Part shown: piece after piece, positions 1-8,565 of the stretch | How positions within the stretch are numbered: position 1 is the first letter of the stretch | Layout of the letters: every line of letters begins with the position of its first letter | Assembly: GCA_041689935.1 (NCBI GenBank) | Contig: JBDNFI010000017.1 | Coordinates: 1 to 64,000 of the forward strand | DNA from: CAXBDP01 sp041689935 | Lineage (GTDB): Bacteria; Bacteroidota; Bacteroidia; Cytophagales; Cyclobacteriaceae | Direction: 5' to 3' | DNA length: 64,000 bases | The notes under the pieces: model-generated | Told to the model about the DNA's origin: nothing | What the model saw: the letters and a program-made list of their open reading frames with translations, nothing else | The model's database searches: none | Program-made: the position numbers and the translations under genes

Positions 1-727
1 AGAGACCATAAACTTCTTTCAGCTGTTCTAGGCGAACAAAACCACCAAGGGAATTTCTAAACTTGACAATTCTAGAAGAAAATGCTGGGCCTATTCCTCG
101 CAAGGTTTGTAGTTCAATTGAATCTGCCAGATTTATATCCATTAATAGTGGGAGGTTACGGTCTTCTAATGGCTTTTCGTACAATTCATTTGCCGTATCC
201 ACATTCTTTTCAAGAACTTCCTTCTCCCTAATATTTTCGGCTACTTCAGGACTTACTTTGTCTGGCAATTGAATATAAGGCTCAATCCGATCATAAAGCC
301 AATCTTGCAGTCCATACACTTTCTTTATATCGGATTTCACGGTAAACCTACCTCCCGCATTTCTAAATTTGATTAAGCGTTCGGCCAGCCATCCAGGGAA
401 TCCCAAATTAACCAAGTCATTATTGCTAACCTCATTGGGATCAAAAGGAAGATATGATGGCTCAATTTGACTGCTTTCCGAGGCCGGCTGCTTATTATCT
501 TCTCGTTTTTCGCCCTCTTCCCATTGAGCAATCAAGTCGTTTAATAGTTTATTATCCTCAAGGCTTGGCTCAACAATTGGCTTTGTAAAAAACGTAGAAA
601 ATAAAATTGGGCTTAACAACATCAATAAAATCAGAAACTGTAACACCAATATTCCCTTAGCTTGTTTGCGGCTAACCCCAAACAAATCTTGTACTCCAGA
701 TAGTATCCAAAAAAGATATGACCTCAT
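1..727 (-). CDS. ComEA-like helix-hairpin-helix protein (3' end beyond window)
   Basis: This gene reads leftward from the ATG at 727 and is still open at base 1, giving about 242 visible residues. An N-terminal segment around residues 25-45 (ILVLQFLILLMLLSPILF) is a membrane anchor or uncleaved signal, preceded by basic residues. An acidic, polar linker follows. Two helix-hairpin-helix units are visible, one around NLGFPGWLAERLIKFRNAGG and one around LQTLRGIGPAFSSRIVKFRN; each is followed by a conserved VYGL. Repeated HhH units like these are typical of the ComEA/competence family, which binds DNA without sequence specificity. The function in Bacteroidota is not established, and many such anchored HhH proteins are simply annotated as hypothetical. 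It is divergent from hemA. A GCGGGAGG word lies in it at 351-358. Confidence 0.8.
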   Translation of the reverse strand, partial: MRSYLFWILSGVQDLFGVSRKQAKGILVLQFLILLMLLSPILFSTFFTKPIVEPSLEDNKLLNDLIAQWEEGEKREDNKQPASESSQIEPSYLPFDPNEVSNNDLVNLGFPGWLAERLIKFRNAGGRFTVKSDIKKVYGLQDWLYDRIEPYIQLPDKVSPEVAENIREKEVLEKNVDTANELYEKPLEDRNLPLLMDINLADSIELQTLRGIGPAFSSRIVKFRNSLGGFVRLEQLKEVYGL

Positions 728-885
728 TTATCTGTTACTCTTATGACCCTAAGATATTTAAAAATCCAATAGCATTTAATTATCAACTAATTACAGAGAG
801 GGAATTTAATGAAAAATTAAAACAATTGGCAATTTTGGATGAATACGAACTTTTAATATTTTTCAAAAGTTATTTCGAAGTCTGA
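718..885 (+). CDS. possible small protein, 55 residues
   Basis: An open frame begins at ATG 718, ends at TGA 883-885 and encodes 55 residues. It starts MTSFICYSYDPKIF and ends FKSYFEV. It overlaps the first 10 bases of the leftward HhH gene. The rest lies in the roughly 300-base gap before hemA. No stop appears for 55 codons in very AT-rich DNA, which is unlikely by chance but not impossible. No convincing ribosome binding site, signal peptide or known family is visible. It could be spurious. Confidence 0.22.
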   Translation: MTSFICYSYDPKIFKNPIAFNYQLITEREFNEKLKQLAILDEYELLIFFKSYFEV

Positions 886-999
886 CTAATATCAGCTTTT
901 GGCAAAAGGAATCAGCTTAGTTTTGTCGTTAGATGGTTGGTTCCAATTTGGAATAATTATAAACAGTCAATTTGGTTTTTATTGATGGAATTAGCCAAT

Positions 1000-1007
1000 T
1001 ATTTTTG
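1000..1007 (+). promoter_or_regulatory. candidate -7 element for hemA
   Basis: TATTTTTG matches the Bacteroidetes -7 consensus TAnnTTTG and lies 17 bases before the hemA ATG. A TTG at 982-984 is closer than the usual -33 spacing and a TTTG at 971-974 is slightly farther, so the upstream half is weak. Nothing else was recognised in 886-1024. Confidence 0.3.
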
Positions 1008-1024
1008 CATCGATTTAAGCGTAT

Positions 1025-2290
1025 ATGAAAGGAATCTTTAGAAGCATAGGCATCAGTTATAAGGAAGCACCAGTAGAGCTAAGAGAGATTGTATCTCTGA
1101 GTGAAAACGAGACGCGATCTATTTTGCAATTTGTTAAAGATCAAGGTGTTTGCCAAGAAATTATCATAATTTCAACTTGTAATAGAACGGAGTTTCACTA
1201 TTTTTCAGATATTGATTTAAGTGATCAGCTTATTGGTTTGCTTTGTATCACTAAAGGGTTTTCACCAAAAAATGATATTACTAGTTATTTCAAAAAACTT
1301 AATGGTGAACTCGCCATTCGTCATTTATTCCGAGTAAGCCTTGGGTTAGAAGCATTGGTGATTGGTGATATGCAAATCTCCAACCAAGTAAAGAGGGCTT
1401 ACCAATGGACAGCCGATGCTCAATTGGCGGGTCCTTTTATGCATAGATTAATGCATACTATATTTTTCACGAATAAGAGAGTTGTACAAGAAACACCTTT
1501 TAGAGATGGTGCAGCTTCTGTTTCGTATGCCGCAGCAGAACTTATTGAAGAGCTCACAGCGAATATCCATAATCCTAGTATTCTTGTAATTGGCTTAGGC
1601 GAAATTGGCGCAGATTTATGTAGAAATCTAACCAAGCTAGAAACTGAGAATGTGGTAATTTGTAACAGAACCTTGGCAATTGCAGAAGAATTGGCCAAGA
1701 GTTGTGGGTTTAAGGTACTTCCATTTGGAGAGCTTGAAAAAGGCATAAAAGAAGCCCATGTAGTTGTTTCTTCCGTAAATATGAGTTCGCCATTAATTAA
1801 TCCTGCTTTGATAGAAAAAGCGGGAGGAATTGATGCATTCAAATTTTTCATCGACCTCTCAGTTCCACGTAGTGTGAGTAATGATGTGGATCAAATCAAC
1901 GGTGCGTTTGTTTATAATATTGATCACATACAATCAAAGGTGACTGAAGTACAAGATAGCCGCTTGGCATCTATTCCACTTGTAGAGTCCATTTTGGAAG
2001 AAGCCTTGGTTGAGTTTGATGAGTGGGACAAAGAAATGATTGTTTCGCCTACTATTCATAAAATTAAAGATGCGCTTGAAGCTATTAGACAAGAAGAGCT
2101 GACTAGATATCTTAAAAATGTGAATGACAAAGAAGCTGAAATAATTGAAAGAGTTACCAAGAGTATGATGCAAAAAATAATCAAACTACCTGTGCTTCAA
2201 TTAAAAGCAGCTTGTAGAAGAGGTGATCCTGAAAACTTGATTGAGATATTAAACGATCTTTTTGACTTGGAGAAAAACCCAGTAAAGTAA
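1025..2290 (+). CDS. hemA: glutamyl-tRNA reductase
   Basis: Reduces glutamyl-tRNA to glutamate-1-semialdehyde with NADPH, the first step of the C5 route to heme and other tetrapyrroles, in the cytoplasm. At 421 residues it has the normal length. The N-terminal catalytic domain carries STCNRTE with the nucleophile Cys52. The family's substrate-channel motif appears as LGLEALVIGDMQISNQVK around residue 107. A Rossmann NADPH domain has GLGEIG around residue 195, and the C-terminal helical dimerisation domain is intact. It is monocistronic, with a strong hairpin terminator 22 bases past the stop codon. A GCGGGAGG word lies in frame as Ala-Gly-Gly at 1820-1827. Confidence 0.97.
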   Translation: MKGIFRSIGISYKEAPVELREIVSLSENETRSILQFVKDQGVCQEIIIISTCNRTEFHYFSDIDLSDQLIGLLCITKGFSPKNDITSYFKKLNGELAIRHLFRVSLGLEALVIGDMQISNQVKRAYQWTADAQLAGPFMHRLMHTIFFTNKRVVQETPFRDGAASVSYAAAELIEELTANIHNPSILVIGLGEIGADLCRNLTKLETENVVICNRTLAIAEELAKSCGFKVLPFGELEKGIKEAHVVVSSVNMSSPLINPALIEKAGGIDAFKFFIDLSVPRSVSNDVDQINGAFVYNIDHIQSKVTEVQDSRLASIPLVESILEEALVEFDEWDKEMIVSPTIHKIKDALEAIRQEELTRYLKNVNDKEAEIIERVTKSMMQKIIKLPVLQLKAACRRGDPENLIEILNDLFDLEKNPVK

Positions 2291-2311
2291 TAATCGAAAC
2301 TAATTTGATAT

Positions 2312-2350
2312 AAAGCAGAAAACCCATCCGTAAGATGGGTTTTCTGCTTT
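2312..2350. terminator. bidirectional hairpin terminator between hemA and floA
   Basis: A perfect 17-bp inverted repeat (AAAGCAGAAAACCCATC and its complement) surrounds a 5-base loop at 2329-2333. It is flanked by A on one side and T on the other. It lies between two convergent genes, so it can stop transcripts from both. Confidence 0.88.
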
Positions 2351-2374
2351 ATGACGAATAATGCTTAATTCAGA

Positions 2375-3376
2375 TTATTTCTGAGAACTTCCTTTGCTGC
2401 TTCCACCTGATCCTGGCTTGTCCTTTACTGATCCGCCAGAGATTGAATCTCTCATATCTGTATCAGCTTGGATATTCTGCATACGATAGTAGTCCATCAC
2501 TCCTAAGTTTCCGTTTCTGAATGCCTCAGCAATCGCTTTTGGAATCTCAGCTTCTGCTTGGATCACATTTGCTCTAGCCTCTTGTGATTTCGCTTTCATT
2601 TCTTGCTCCTGGGCCACAGCCATTGCTCTTCTTTCTTCTGCCTTTGCTTCTGCCACTTTTAAGTCTGCATTTGCTTGATCTATTTGCAGCTTAGCTCCAA
2701 TATTGGATCCTACATCTACATCTGCAATATCTATCGATAGGATTTCGAATGCTGTGCCAGCATCTAGCCCACGGGATAACACGAGCTTCGAAATTTCATC
2801 AGGATTCTGAAGTACATCCTTGTGCGATCTGGCAGAACCGATTGAGGTAACAATACCCTCACCTACTCTAGCAAGAATAGTCTCCTCACCTGCGCCACCC
2901 ACCAGTTGGGCAATGTTGGCTCTTACAGTAACCCTGGCTTTTGCAATAAGCTGGATACCATCTGCAGCAACCGCAGCCACGTTTGGCGTGTTGATTACTT
3001 TTGGATTTACTGATATTTGGACAGCTTGAAAGACATCCCTACCCGCCAAATCAATTGCCGTAGCTTGCTTGAAAGTGAGCTTGATATTAGCCTTATCTGC
3101 TGAAATTAACGCTTTGATGACAGTTGGCACATTACCTCCCGCCAAATAGTGGGTTTCAAGTTCTGAAGTAGTTACATCTAATCCAGCCTTAGTTGCTGTA
3201 ATCATCGAACCAACAATAATTCCTGGCGGCACCTTCCTTATCCGCATAAACACCAGCTCAAATAAACCTACTTTTACATTCGAAAACTGAGCCGTTATCC
3301 ATAAGTTCAGTGGAACGAAATACAAGAAGACAAAAATGGCAACAACAATTGCCAATATTAATAAGGCTAACTCCAT
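2375..3376 (-). CDS. floA: flotillin-like protein FloA
   Basis: Membrane-bound scaffold protein of the FloA (YqfA/UPF0365) family, thought to organise functional membrane microdomains. The 333 residues include an N-terminal hydrophobic segment (residues 3-25), a band-7/SPFH-like domain and a long Ala/Glu/Lys/Gln coiled-coil region at about 225-290 (AEAKAEERRAMAVAQEQEMK). Members of the family are about 330 residues, so it is complete. It starts 18 bases after nfeD. The NfeD-FloA pairing is the classic arrangement for this family, and both probably share the proS transcript. A GCGGGAGG word lies at 3135-3142. Confidence 0.95.
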   Translation of the reverse strand: MELALLILAIVVAIFVFLYFVPLNLWITAQFSNVKVGLFELVFMRIRKVPPGIIVGSMITATKAGLDVTTSELETHYLAGGNVPTVIKALISADKANIKLTFKQATAIDLAGRDVFQAVQISVNPKVINTPNVAAVAADGIQLIAKARVTVRANIAQLVGGAGEETILARVGEGIVTSIGSARSHKDVLQNPDEISKLVLSRGLDAGTAFEILSIDIADVDVGSNIGAKLQIDQANADLKVAEAKAEERRAMAVAQEQEMKAKSQEARANVIQAEAEIPKAIAEAFRNGNLGVMDYYRMQNIQADTDMRDSISGGSVKDKPGSGGSSKGSSQK

Positions 3377-3394
3377 AATATATTCATTTTAGTT

Positions 3395-3883
3395 TTACAC
3401 TTGTTTGACAGAATCATCCATGGCCTCTACCATAACAACCTTATCTTGAATTTTGATAACTCTTACTTTAGTATGGGTAGGCAAATAACCTCCCAAAGAC
3501 CTTACTTCTACAATGCCCTTTCTAAATTCTGCTTTACCCATTGGCCTCAGCGCTGAGATCGTTTTTCCCTCCTCCGACATGCTAACTATTAATTCAACAT
3601 CTTCATTGAATTTGCCTTTCATTTGATCTTTTAGGGAAAATTTTTGCCAAACGTTTCCATTAAATCCATAGTAAAGCATTAGACCTGCGCAGGTGATGCT
3701 AATCCCCATCACGAGGAATCCCATATTGGTGCCCAGGGTAGTAAAACTTGAAACCACACCGACAATCGTGAATAAGAACCCTAAAATACCAATAATGGTT
3801 GTGCCTGGGACTAAAAATAACTCAACACCAAGCAAAATCAAGCCAATCAAAATCAGAGCAATTATTATCGTGAGGCTTCCCAT
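3395..3883 (-). CDS. NfeD family membrane protein
   Basis: A 162-residue short NfeD protein without the ClpP-like protease domain. Hydrophobic helices fill roughly residues 5-75 (one contains GTTIIGILGF). The C-terminal part from about residue 90 fits the soluble OB-fold domain, with the RPMGKAEF-like stretch that begins it in the family. Short NfeD proteins are encoded next to flotillin/FloA genes and are thought to act with them. It sits 27 bases downstream of proS and 18 bases upstream of floA, so it is the middle gene of a probable three-gene operon. Confidence 0.9.
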   Translation of the reverse strand: MGSLTIIIALILIGLILLGVELFLVPGTTIIGILGFLFTIVGVVSSFTTLGTNMGFLVMGISITCAGLMLYYGFNGNVWQKFSLKDQMKGKFNEDVELIVSMSEEGKTISALRPMGKAEFRKGIVEVRSLGGYLPTHTKVRVIKIQDKVVMVEAMDDSVKQV

Positions 3884-3910
3884 AGATAAATGTAATACTT
3901 ATCCTTGAAA

Positions 3911-5389
3911 TTAATACGCACGAGCAAAAAGAACTCTTCGATTACTTGGTTTACCGGAATAAATACAGCTTCCTTTTTCTTCTACAGAATCTAACGGAAT
4001 ACACCTAATGGTAGCTTTCGTTTCTTGTTTTATCAGTTCTTCGGTTTCAGAAGTTCCGTCCCAATGGGCAAGTATAAATCCAGGATTGGAATCTAATAGG
4101 TCTTTAAATTCTTGGTAAGTATTTACCTCCCGAGTATTTTCTTCTCGGAATTTTAATGCACGATCATAAAGATTTTGTTGAATTTGATCCAGTAACTGAA
4201 CAATATATTCTGCAAGATTTTCATCTGCTTGCACCGTTTCTTTGCTCAGAGTATCCCTTCTTGCAAGTTCTACAGTTCCTTTTTCCAAATCGCGTGGACC
4301 AATAGCTATTCTTAGTGGCACACCCTTCTGCTCATAGTCGGCAAATTTGAACCCTGGCTTGTGGGTATCTCGGTTATCAAATTTCACTTTTACTCCGGCC
4401 TTTTTGAGCTCAGCTTCTATTTCTCTTACTTTCACCGATATGGCCTCTAATTCTTCTGCTCCTCTGAAGATAGGAACAATTACCACTTGAATAGGAGCTA
4501 ACCTTGGAGGAACAATAAGCCCATGGTCATCTGAATGGGTCATTATCAGTGCGCCCATTAATCGAGTACTGGAACCCCACGATGTCCCCCAAACATATTC
4601 AAGTTTTCCTTCCTTGCTAGTAAATTTCACATCAAAAGCCTTTGCGAAATTTTGTCCCAAAAAATGAGATGTGCCTGCTTGCAAGGCTTTTCCATCTTGC
4701 ATAAGAGCTTCTATACAATAAGTATCAACTGCTCCTGCAAACCGTTCGCTTTCAGTTTTTACCCCTTTTATGACCGGCATAGCTAATTCCTTTTCGGCAA
4801 AATCCGAATAAACGTTTAGCATTTTCACCGTTTCTTCAATTGCCTCCTCGCGCGTAGAGTGAGCCGTATGGCCTTCCTGCCAAAGAAATTCAGTGGTTCG
4901 GAGAAATATGCGCGTACGCATCTCCCAACGAACAACATTTGCCCACTGGTTTACCAAAAGAGGCAAATCCCTGTAGGACTGAATCCAATTCTTATAAGTA
5001 CTCCATATCACAGTTTCAGAAGTTGGCCGTACAATCAATTCCTCCTCAAGTTTGGCCTCAGGATCAACAATTAATTCTTTAGTGTTCTCATCCACTTTCA
5101 GTCTATAATGAGTCACCACGGCACATTCCTTAGCAAAACCATCCACATGAGCTGCTTCTTTATTCAAAAAAGACTTTGGTATGAAAAGTGGAAAATAGGC
5201 ATTCGAATGTCCAGTTTCTTTGAATCGCCTGTCCAATTCAGCTTGCATTTTTTCCCAGATAGAATAGCCATAAGGTTTTATAACCATGCAGCCTCTAACA
5301 GCAGAATTTTCAGCTAAATCCGCCTTTTTTACCAGCTCATTATACCAAGCTGAATAGTCTTCACTACGCTTCGTTATCCCTTTATCCAT
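3911..5389 (-). CDS. proS: prolyl-tRNA synthetase, archaeal/eukaryotic-type short form
   Basis: Class II aminoacyl-tRNA synthetase that charges tRNA-Pro. At 492 residues it lacks the INS editing domain of the bacterial long form. It ends in FARAY, the conserved C-terminal tyrosine of archaeal-type ProRS. Motif 2 lies around VRWEMRTRIFLRTTEFLWQEGH and motif 3 around SSTRLMGALIMTHSDDHGL. The C-terminal anticodon-binding domain and tail domain are present. Only two cysteines (RCIPL and GSCIYSG) remain in the tail, fewer than a full four-ligand zinc site. It is the first gene of the leftward proS-nfeD-floA group. Confidence 0.97.
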   Translation of the reverse strand: MDKGITKRSEDYSAWYNELVKKADLAENSAVRGCMVIKPYGYSIWEKMQAELDRRFKETGHSNAYFPLFIPKSFLNKEAAHVDGFAKECAVVTHYRLKVDENTKELIVDPEAKLEEELIVRPTSETVIWSTYKNWIQSYRDLPLLVNQWANVVRWEMRTRIFLRTTEFLWQEGHTAHSTREEAIEETVKMLNVYSDFAEKELAMPVIKGVKTESERFAGAVDTYCIEALMQDGKALQAGTSHFLGQNFAKAFDVKFTSKEGKLEYVWGTSWGSSTRLMGALIMTHSDDHGLIVPPRLAPIQVVIVPIFRGAEELEAISVKVREIEAELKKAGVKVKFDNRDTHKPGFKFADYEQKGVPLRIAIGPRDLEKGTVELARRDTLSKETVQADENLAEYIVQLLDQIQQNLYDRALKFREENTREVNTYQEFKDLLDSNPGFILAHWDGTSETEELIKQETKATIRCIPLDSVEEKGSCIYSGKPSNRRVLFARAY

Positions 5390-5435
5390 AATCTTTTAAC
5401 GAACTAAATTTGTCATTTCATTGTATTAGTGGAGA

Positions 5436-5443
5436 CAAATATA
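5436..5443 (-). promoter_or_regulatory. candidate -7 element for proS
   Basis: On the minus strand the sequence reads TATATTTG, a full match to TAnnTTTG, 46 bases before the proS ATG. No good TTTG is seen at the usual distance upstream, so the assignment rests on the -7 box alone. Confidence 0.4.
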
Positions 5444-5491
5444 AGTTTTTAGGTTGTAACTATATCTTTTTAAATCTGATGACGTATATTT

Positions 5492-6976
5492 ATGGTGAGA
5501 GAGAAAACAAACACAAATATTATGAATATTTTAAGAACTTTAAGTATACCAGCAGCAATTCTTTTGCTGTGGTCCTGCGCGCCTGATCAATATGCCAGTG
5601 TAAGTGAATACGATGACATTTATTTTTCCTCGGCAGACATCCGCGAAATAAATTATTCTTCCTTAGTTAAGAATAATGAACCACAGAATTTTTCCTCATT
5701 CCATAATAGCGCTGAGAACGTTCCAATGGACAATTTCTCCGCCAAGAATGTAAACCCAGATTACATAGCGAGATATGCTAATCAAAGTTCAACATCGAAT
5801 GAAAATTTTGGTAGTGATGATTATTTTGTAGAAGACTTCGGAAATGATGGTTTGAATTCAAATCGAAACCTGAATAACCAAGGTGAAAACACAACATACA
5901 ATAACTTCAGAGCTGCCAATAACGATGGTTTTGGTGGTCTAAGTCCTTTCTCCATGGGAATGGGTATGGGAATGATGGGAGGCATGGGAGGTTTTGGAAT
6001 GATGAATCCTATGGGTATGGGAGGTTTTGGAATGATGAACCCTATGATGGGCATGGGAGGTTTTGGAATGATGAACCCTATGATGGGCATGGGAGGTTTC
6101 GGAATGATGAATCCTATGGGTATAGGAGGTTTTGGAATGATGGGCATGGGTATGGGCTTCAATAACTTTGGATTCGGTATGAATTCTTTGAGAATGAGAA
6201 GAAATATGATGGCCTTTTCTTTCGGTAACTCTCCATTTTTTGGAGGTGGGTTTGGTAATCCATTTTTTATGGATCCTTGGATGTCTCCATTCGGATTTAA
6301 TAACTTCGGAATGGGCGGTTTCGGAATGGGTGGATTCGGAATGGGTGGATTCGGAATGGGTGGATTCGGAATGGGTGGATTTGGCAACAGATTTTTCAAT
6401 CCTGTAGTTATTATCAACAATTCAGATGCTCCTAGACAACAATATGTAAGAGGTCCAAGGGATGGAAGAAGCAGCCAATTTGCAAATGCCAACTCCAATA
6501 TGGTTCCTGCAACTAGATCAGCGGATGCGGCTCAAAGAAGTAATGCTCGTTCTAGTGACCTAAGTAGTCAAAGAAGAGATTTTACTCAGACTCAAAACGA
6601 GTATTACCAAAATTCAAGAAGAAGCATTGCTAATACAAGTACAAGTTCATCAAGAAATTCGGCTAGTTCAATAACTTCGAACTCTAGAAGAGGGTATGTT
6701 CCAGCGAATGTATCAAACAGTAGAAGAAGTTCTACCTCAAATTATGGTAGACCAACTACTGCGACATCAAGAAGTAATTCAGTTTTGAATAATTCTGCAA
6801 CAAGAAGTAGAACAGGCACATCAACACCTTCTAGATCAAGTTCCACGTACAATGGTGGAGCTATGAGAAGTAGTAGCAGTAGCAGAAGTGGTGGTACTAT
6901 GAGTGGTGGTGGAGCGTCAAGGTCTTCTTCTGGAGGCGGTGGATCATCATCTTCAGGTGGTAGAGGAGGGAGATAA
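5492..6976 (+). CDS. Gly/Met-repeat, Ser/Arg-rich lipoprotein of unknown function
   Basis: No known family recognised. The more likely start is ATG 5522 (residue 11), which gives MNILRTLSIPAAILLLWSC: a short lipoprotein signal with lipobox LWSC. The mature protein has three zones. An acidic, Asn/Ser/Asp-rich N-terminal part runs to about residue 145. A Gly/Met/Phe-rich centre, about residues 150-295, is built of GFGMMNPM and GFGMG repeats. The tail is rich in Ser, Arg, Asn and Gly and ends in poly-Gly/Ser. The composition suggests an intrinsically disordered, surface-exposed or aggregating envelope protein; that is inference. It is followed 56 bases later by a FadL-like barrel gene. Confidence 0.75.
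   Translation: MVREKTNTNIMNILRTLSIPAAILLLWSCAPDQYASVSEYDDIYFSSADIREINYSSLVKNNEPQNFSSFHNSAENVPMDNFSAKNVNPDYIARYANQSSTSNENFGSDDYFVEDFGNDGLNSNRNLNNQGENTTYNNFRAANNDGFGGLSPFSMGMGMGMMGGMGGFGMMNPMGMGGFGMMNPMMGMGGFGMMNPMMGMGGFGMMNPMGIGGFGMMGMGMGFNNFGFGMNSLRMRRNMMAFSFGNSPFFGGGFGNPFFMDPWMSPFGFNNFGMGGFGMGGFGMGGFGMGGFGMGGFGNRFFNPVVIINNSDAPRQQYVRGPRDGRSSQFANANSNMVPATRSADAAQRSNARSSDLSSQRRDFTQTQNEYYQNSRRSIANTSTSSSRNSASSITSNSRRGYVPANVSNSRRSSTSNYGRPTTATSRSNSVLNNSATRSRTGTSTPSRSSSTYNGGAMRSSSSSRSGGTMSGGGASRSSSGGGGSSSSGGRGGR
5984..6145 (+). repeat. in-frame tandem repeat, 33/36-base units
   Basis: Four and a half units starting at 5984, 6017, 6053, 6089 and 6122 encode (M)GGFGMMNPM(M)G. Units differ by optional loss of one Met codon and by synonymous changes (AAT/AAC, TTT/TTC), so the repeats are not freshly duplicated. 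Confidence 0.9.
6305..6379 (+). repeat. in-frame tandem repeat, five 15-base units
   Basis: Five units of TTCGGAATGGGTGGA encode FGMGG. Units two to five are identical at DNA level and the first differs at two third positions. This points to recent slippage and possible copy-number variation between strains. Confidence 0.92.
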
Positions 6977-7032
6977 TCCCTCTTTTTCTCTCTCTTATAA
7001 ACTTTAACATTTTTACTTTTACAATTCGGTTT

Positions 7033-8538
7033 ATGGTTCGTTCATTAGGAATGAAGATAATTCTATTGAGCTTGATAACGTTATGCGCTATTTTATCAGT
7101 TAATGCTCAAATAGCTCCGGGATCAATAGGTTATTATGAGGATGTTTTAAGGTTTAGCAGAATGCAATCTTCTGGTACAGCTAGAATGCTAGGTATTGGA
7201 GGAGCGCAAACAGCCTTGGGTGGTGATGTTTCGCAAGCATTAATCAATCCAGCAGGACTGGGCTTATTTAGGAGATCCGAATTTTCCGTGACTGGTGGAA
7301 TGACCTTTTATAACTCTGAATCCAATTTCAACGGATTTGCCTCAGATAGACCTTTCAATAATTTTTCTTTGCCGCAGCTTGGTTTAGTTATCAGCAATGT
7401 GAAAGATGACATTGAATTAGGTAAGTGGAGAGGCGGTTCCTTTGCCATAAATTTCGCAAGAGTTCAAGATTTCAGGAATGAAGTTAATTACAGAGGGTTC
7501 AATGATGATAACTCAATCATAGATTATTTTTTAGAACGATCAGATGGAATTCCGTCTGGATCAATTGGTAACGCAGGTCTTGTTGGTAGAGCTTTTGATG
7601 TGTACCTTATAAATCCTCTGCCTGGCAGCGATGACGTTTACGATTCATTTGTCCTTGGATTCCCAGAACAACAAGAAACAATAGTGTCGAGCGGAAGGGC
7701 AGATAGAATCCAACTTAGCTATGGTGGGAATTATGACAATAAATTTTACTTCGGTGGAGGAATTGGTATTACTACCCTTGAATACAACAGCTCCAAAGAC
7801 TATAGAGAGTTTTTTGAAGGTGAACCATTGTTAGATCTCCTTACGTACGAAGACATCTTTATTTCGGGAAACGGATTCAATTTCAATCTTGGAGCTATTG
7901 CAAAATTAAATGATAATGTAAGACTAGGAGCCTCAATCATATCACCCACCTGGTACAATTTGGATGAAGAATTCTCAAACGGCATTGTAGCCAATTATGA
8001 TAATTATAATTTTGTCCCTGGAGACACTATATTAAGAGAACTCACCTCAGTTTCAGATGTTTTTCTTACTAATTACAGAATGCGCACTCCGTGGAGGGTC
8101 AACGCTGGAGCAAGCTTTATCCTCGGTAAAAATGGCTTTATTTCAGCTGACATTGAATATGTAGATTACTCTCAGGCCAACCTAAGCTCATTAGAAATTG
8201 ACTTATCGTCGGACAACCAAACGATAGCAAACCTTTATTCAAGTGCAGTAAACCTGAAAATTGGTGGCGAATATAGGTACAACATTTTTCGTGTGCGAGG
8301 TGGGTATGGCTACTATCAAGATCCAACGACCTTAGAAGATAATGTGAACCGAAGTATTTCATCAATATCAGGCGGATTGGGTGTTAGAATGCAGCGATAC
8401 TTTTTTGATTTAGCCGTCGTTCATAATTTCACTAATAATTCGTACAGCCCGTATACGTTATTCAACGGAACCCAGCCTAATGTGAAAATTCAAGACCGAA
8501 ATACTCGAGCCTTTCTCACATTTGGATTAAATTTCTAA
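7033..8538 (+). CDS. FadL/OMPP1-like outer-membrane beta-barrel protein
   Basis: A secreted 501-residue protein. Residues 7-26 (MKIILLSLITLCAILSVNAQ) form a Sec signal peptide, and ATG 7051 may be the real start. The mature N-terminus (RFSRMQSSGTARMLGIGGAQTALGGDVSQALINPAGL) is the hallmark of Bacteroidetes OMPP1/FadL-related porins, with the ALGGD...NPAGL motif. The rest alternates short strands ending in aromatic residues, and the last residue is Phe, as expected for Bam-dependent barrels. FadL relatives pass hydrophobic compounds across the outer membrane, but the substrate here cannot be told. It is convergent with aroK, 27 bases away. Confidence 0.85.
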   Translation: MVRSLGMKIILLSLITLCAILSVNAQIAPGSIGYYEDVLRFSRMQSSGTARMLGIGGAQTALGGDVSQALINPAGLGLFRRSEFSVTGGMTFYNSESNFNGFASDRPFNNFSLPQLGLVISNVKDDIELGKWRGGSFAINFARVQDFRNEVNYRGFNDDNSIIDYFLERSDGIPSGSIGNAGLVGRAFDVYLINPLPGSDDVYDSFVLGFPEQQETIVSSGRADRIQLSYGGNYDNKFYFGGGIGITTLEYNSSKDYREFFEGEPLLDLLTYEDIFISGNGFNFNLGAIAKLNDNVRLGASIISPTWYNLDEEFSNGIVANYDNYNFVPGDTILRELTSVSDVFLTNYRMRTPWRVNAGASFILGKNGFISADIEYVDYSQANLSSLEIDLSSDNQTIANLYSSAVNLKIGGEYRYNIFRVRGGYGYYQDPTTLEDNVNRSISSISGGLGVRMQRYFFDLAVVHNFTNNSYSPYTLFNGTQPNVKIQDRNTRAFLTFGLNF

Positions 8539-8565
8539 AAAACAACGATTACCAATTAAAGGTTT

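Noticed and set aside
1420..1851. 143-residue minus-strand frame inside hemA
   Set aside because: Antisense shadow of a well-conserved gene.
5984..6145. Regular repeats that could suggest a CRISPR array
   Set aside because: Units are contiguous, in frame and have no unique spacers; they encode a protein repeat.
5821..6498. Long minus-strand frame rich in Pro/Ile (225 residues)
   Set aside because: It is the antisense of the Gly/Met repeats; the repeat pattern is explained by the plus-strand lipoprotein, which has a lipobox.
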